Part shown: piece by piece, positions 63,868 through 64,000 of the stretch
Layout: every line of letters starts with the position of its first letter
Position numbering within the stretch: the stretch's first letter is position 1
Source: Adiantum capillus-veneris
Lineage: Eukaryota > Streptophyta > Polypodiopsida > Polypodiales > Pteridaceae
Assembly (NCBI GenBank): GCA_014529385.2
Contig: CM043963.1
Coordinates: forward strand, 82,331,912-82,395,911
DNA: 64,000 nt
Direction: 5' to 3'
The notes under the pieces: generated by a model
What the model was told of the DNA's origin: nothing
Seen by the model: the letters and a program-made list of their open reading frames with translations, nothing else
Database searches by the model: none
Program-made: the position numbers and the translations under genes

Positions 63868-64000
63868 TGATAGCCAGCTTTCAAAACCGAGCCCATGAGA
63901 ACCACACCCTAAGGAAGGAAAGGTTTGTTACCAAAAGAAGAAAAAAAAAGAAACAAAAAAAAAACCCTTTACCATTCACCATACCCCCCCCCCCCCCCCC
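63868..64000 (+). repeat. Element C 3' LTR, start only
   Basis: TGATAGCCAGCTTTC and following, aligned with 37936-38065. Leaves the window in a C homopolymer, so its end and the right target duplication are not visible. Confidence 0.85.

Overview
The window is retrotransposon-dominated nuclear DNA of a land plant. I see no intact host gene, rRNA, tRNA, CRISPR or bacterial feature. The evidence is several families of Ty3/gypsy and Ty1/copia elements with plant-type structure (initiator-Met primer sites, gypsy elements with two RNase H domains as in the plant Tat lineage), together with long (CT)n, (TG)n and (AC)n microsatellites. The density of nested elements and the look of the proteins make me lean to a large-genome, possibly non-flowering plant (fern, lycophyte or gymnosperm). 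That is an impression, not a demonstration.

Layout. 1-13434 (minus strand): two tandem copies, A1 and A2, of one Tat-like gypsy element. They share the LTR at 1887-3807, which is both the 3' LTR of A2 and the 5' LTR of A1. A1 runs off the left edge; A2 is complete in layout but broken. 13435-16960: worn gypsy relics on both strands. 16960-18724: intergenic DNA. 18725-22167: element H, a complete non-autonomous LTR element with identical 142-bp LTRs, a CTTAC target duplication, no coding capacity, and an interior built of a 171-bp and a 43-bp tandem array. 22168-24000: uncharacterised. About 24080-32662: element E, a retroelement remnant with a gag-like/protease polyprotein that carries two retropepsin-fold domains and a repeated W-I-P...Q-G-Y-Y module, a 4-kb non-coding tail with five copies of one palindrome, and a 927-bp 3' LTR. 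32786-35715: broken gene G on the minus strand, possibly a DNA-transposon transposase. 36900-37394: solo LTR end of the C family.

37936 to the right edge is a three-level nest. Tat-like element C (plus strand) has its 5' LTR split by copia element D (38411-55250, minus, TSD CTTCC). D in turn has its reverse-transcriptase gene split by Tat-like element B (39677-50953, plus, TSD CTAC or ACTAC). LTR divergence counted by eye falls from about 4% (C) to 2% (D) to 0.4% (B), matching the nesting order. B is almost intact, with one single-base deletion in the RT region.

How the genes work together. In A, B and C a long LTR (about 2.5-2.7 kb) carries a TATA box and, near its end, a conserved hairpin. 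An unusual primer-binding site follows, then a leader with small ORFs, then gag-protease-RT-RNase H-second RNase H-integrase, and a purine tract directly before the 3' LTR. The leader ORFs are the most novel protein-level feature: they form two paralogous pairs (called a/b and c/d here) and recur in A1, A2, B (a/b only) and C (in a different order, with an additional zinc-knuckle-like ORF).
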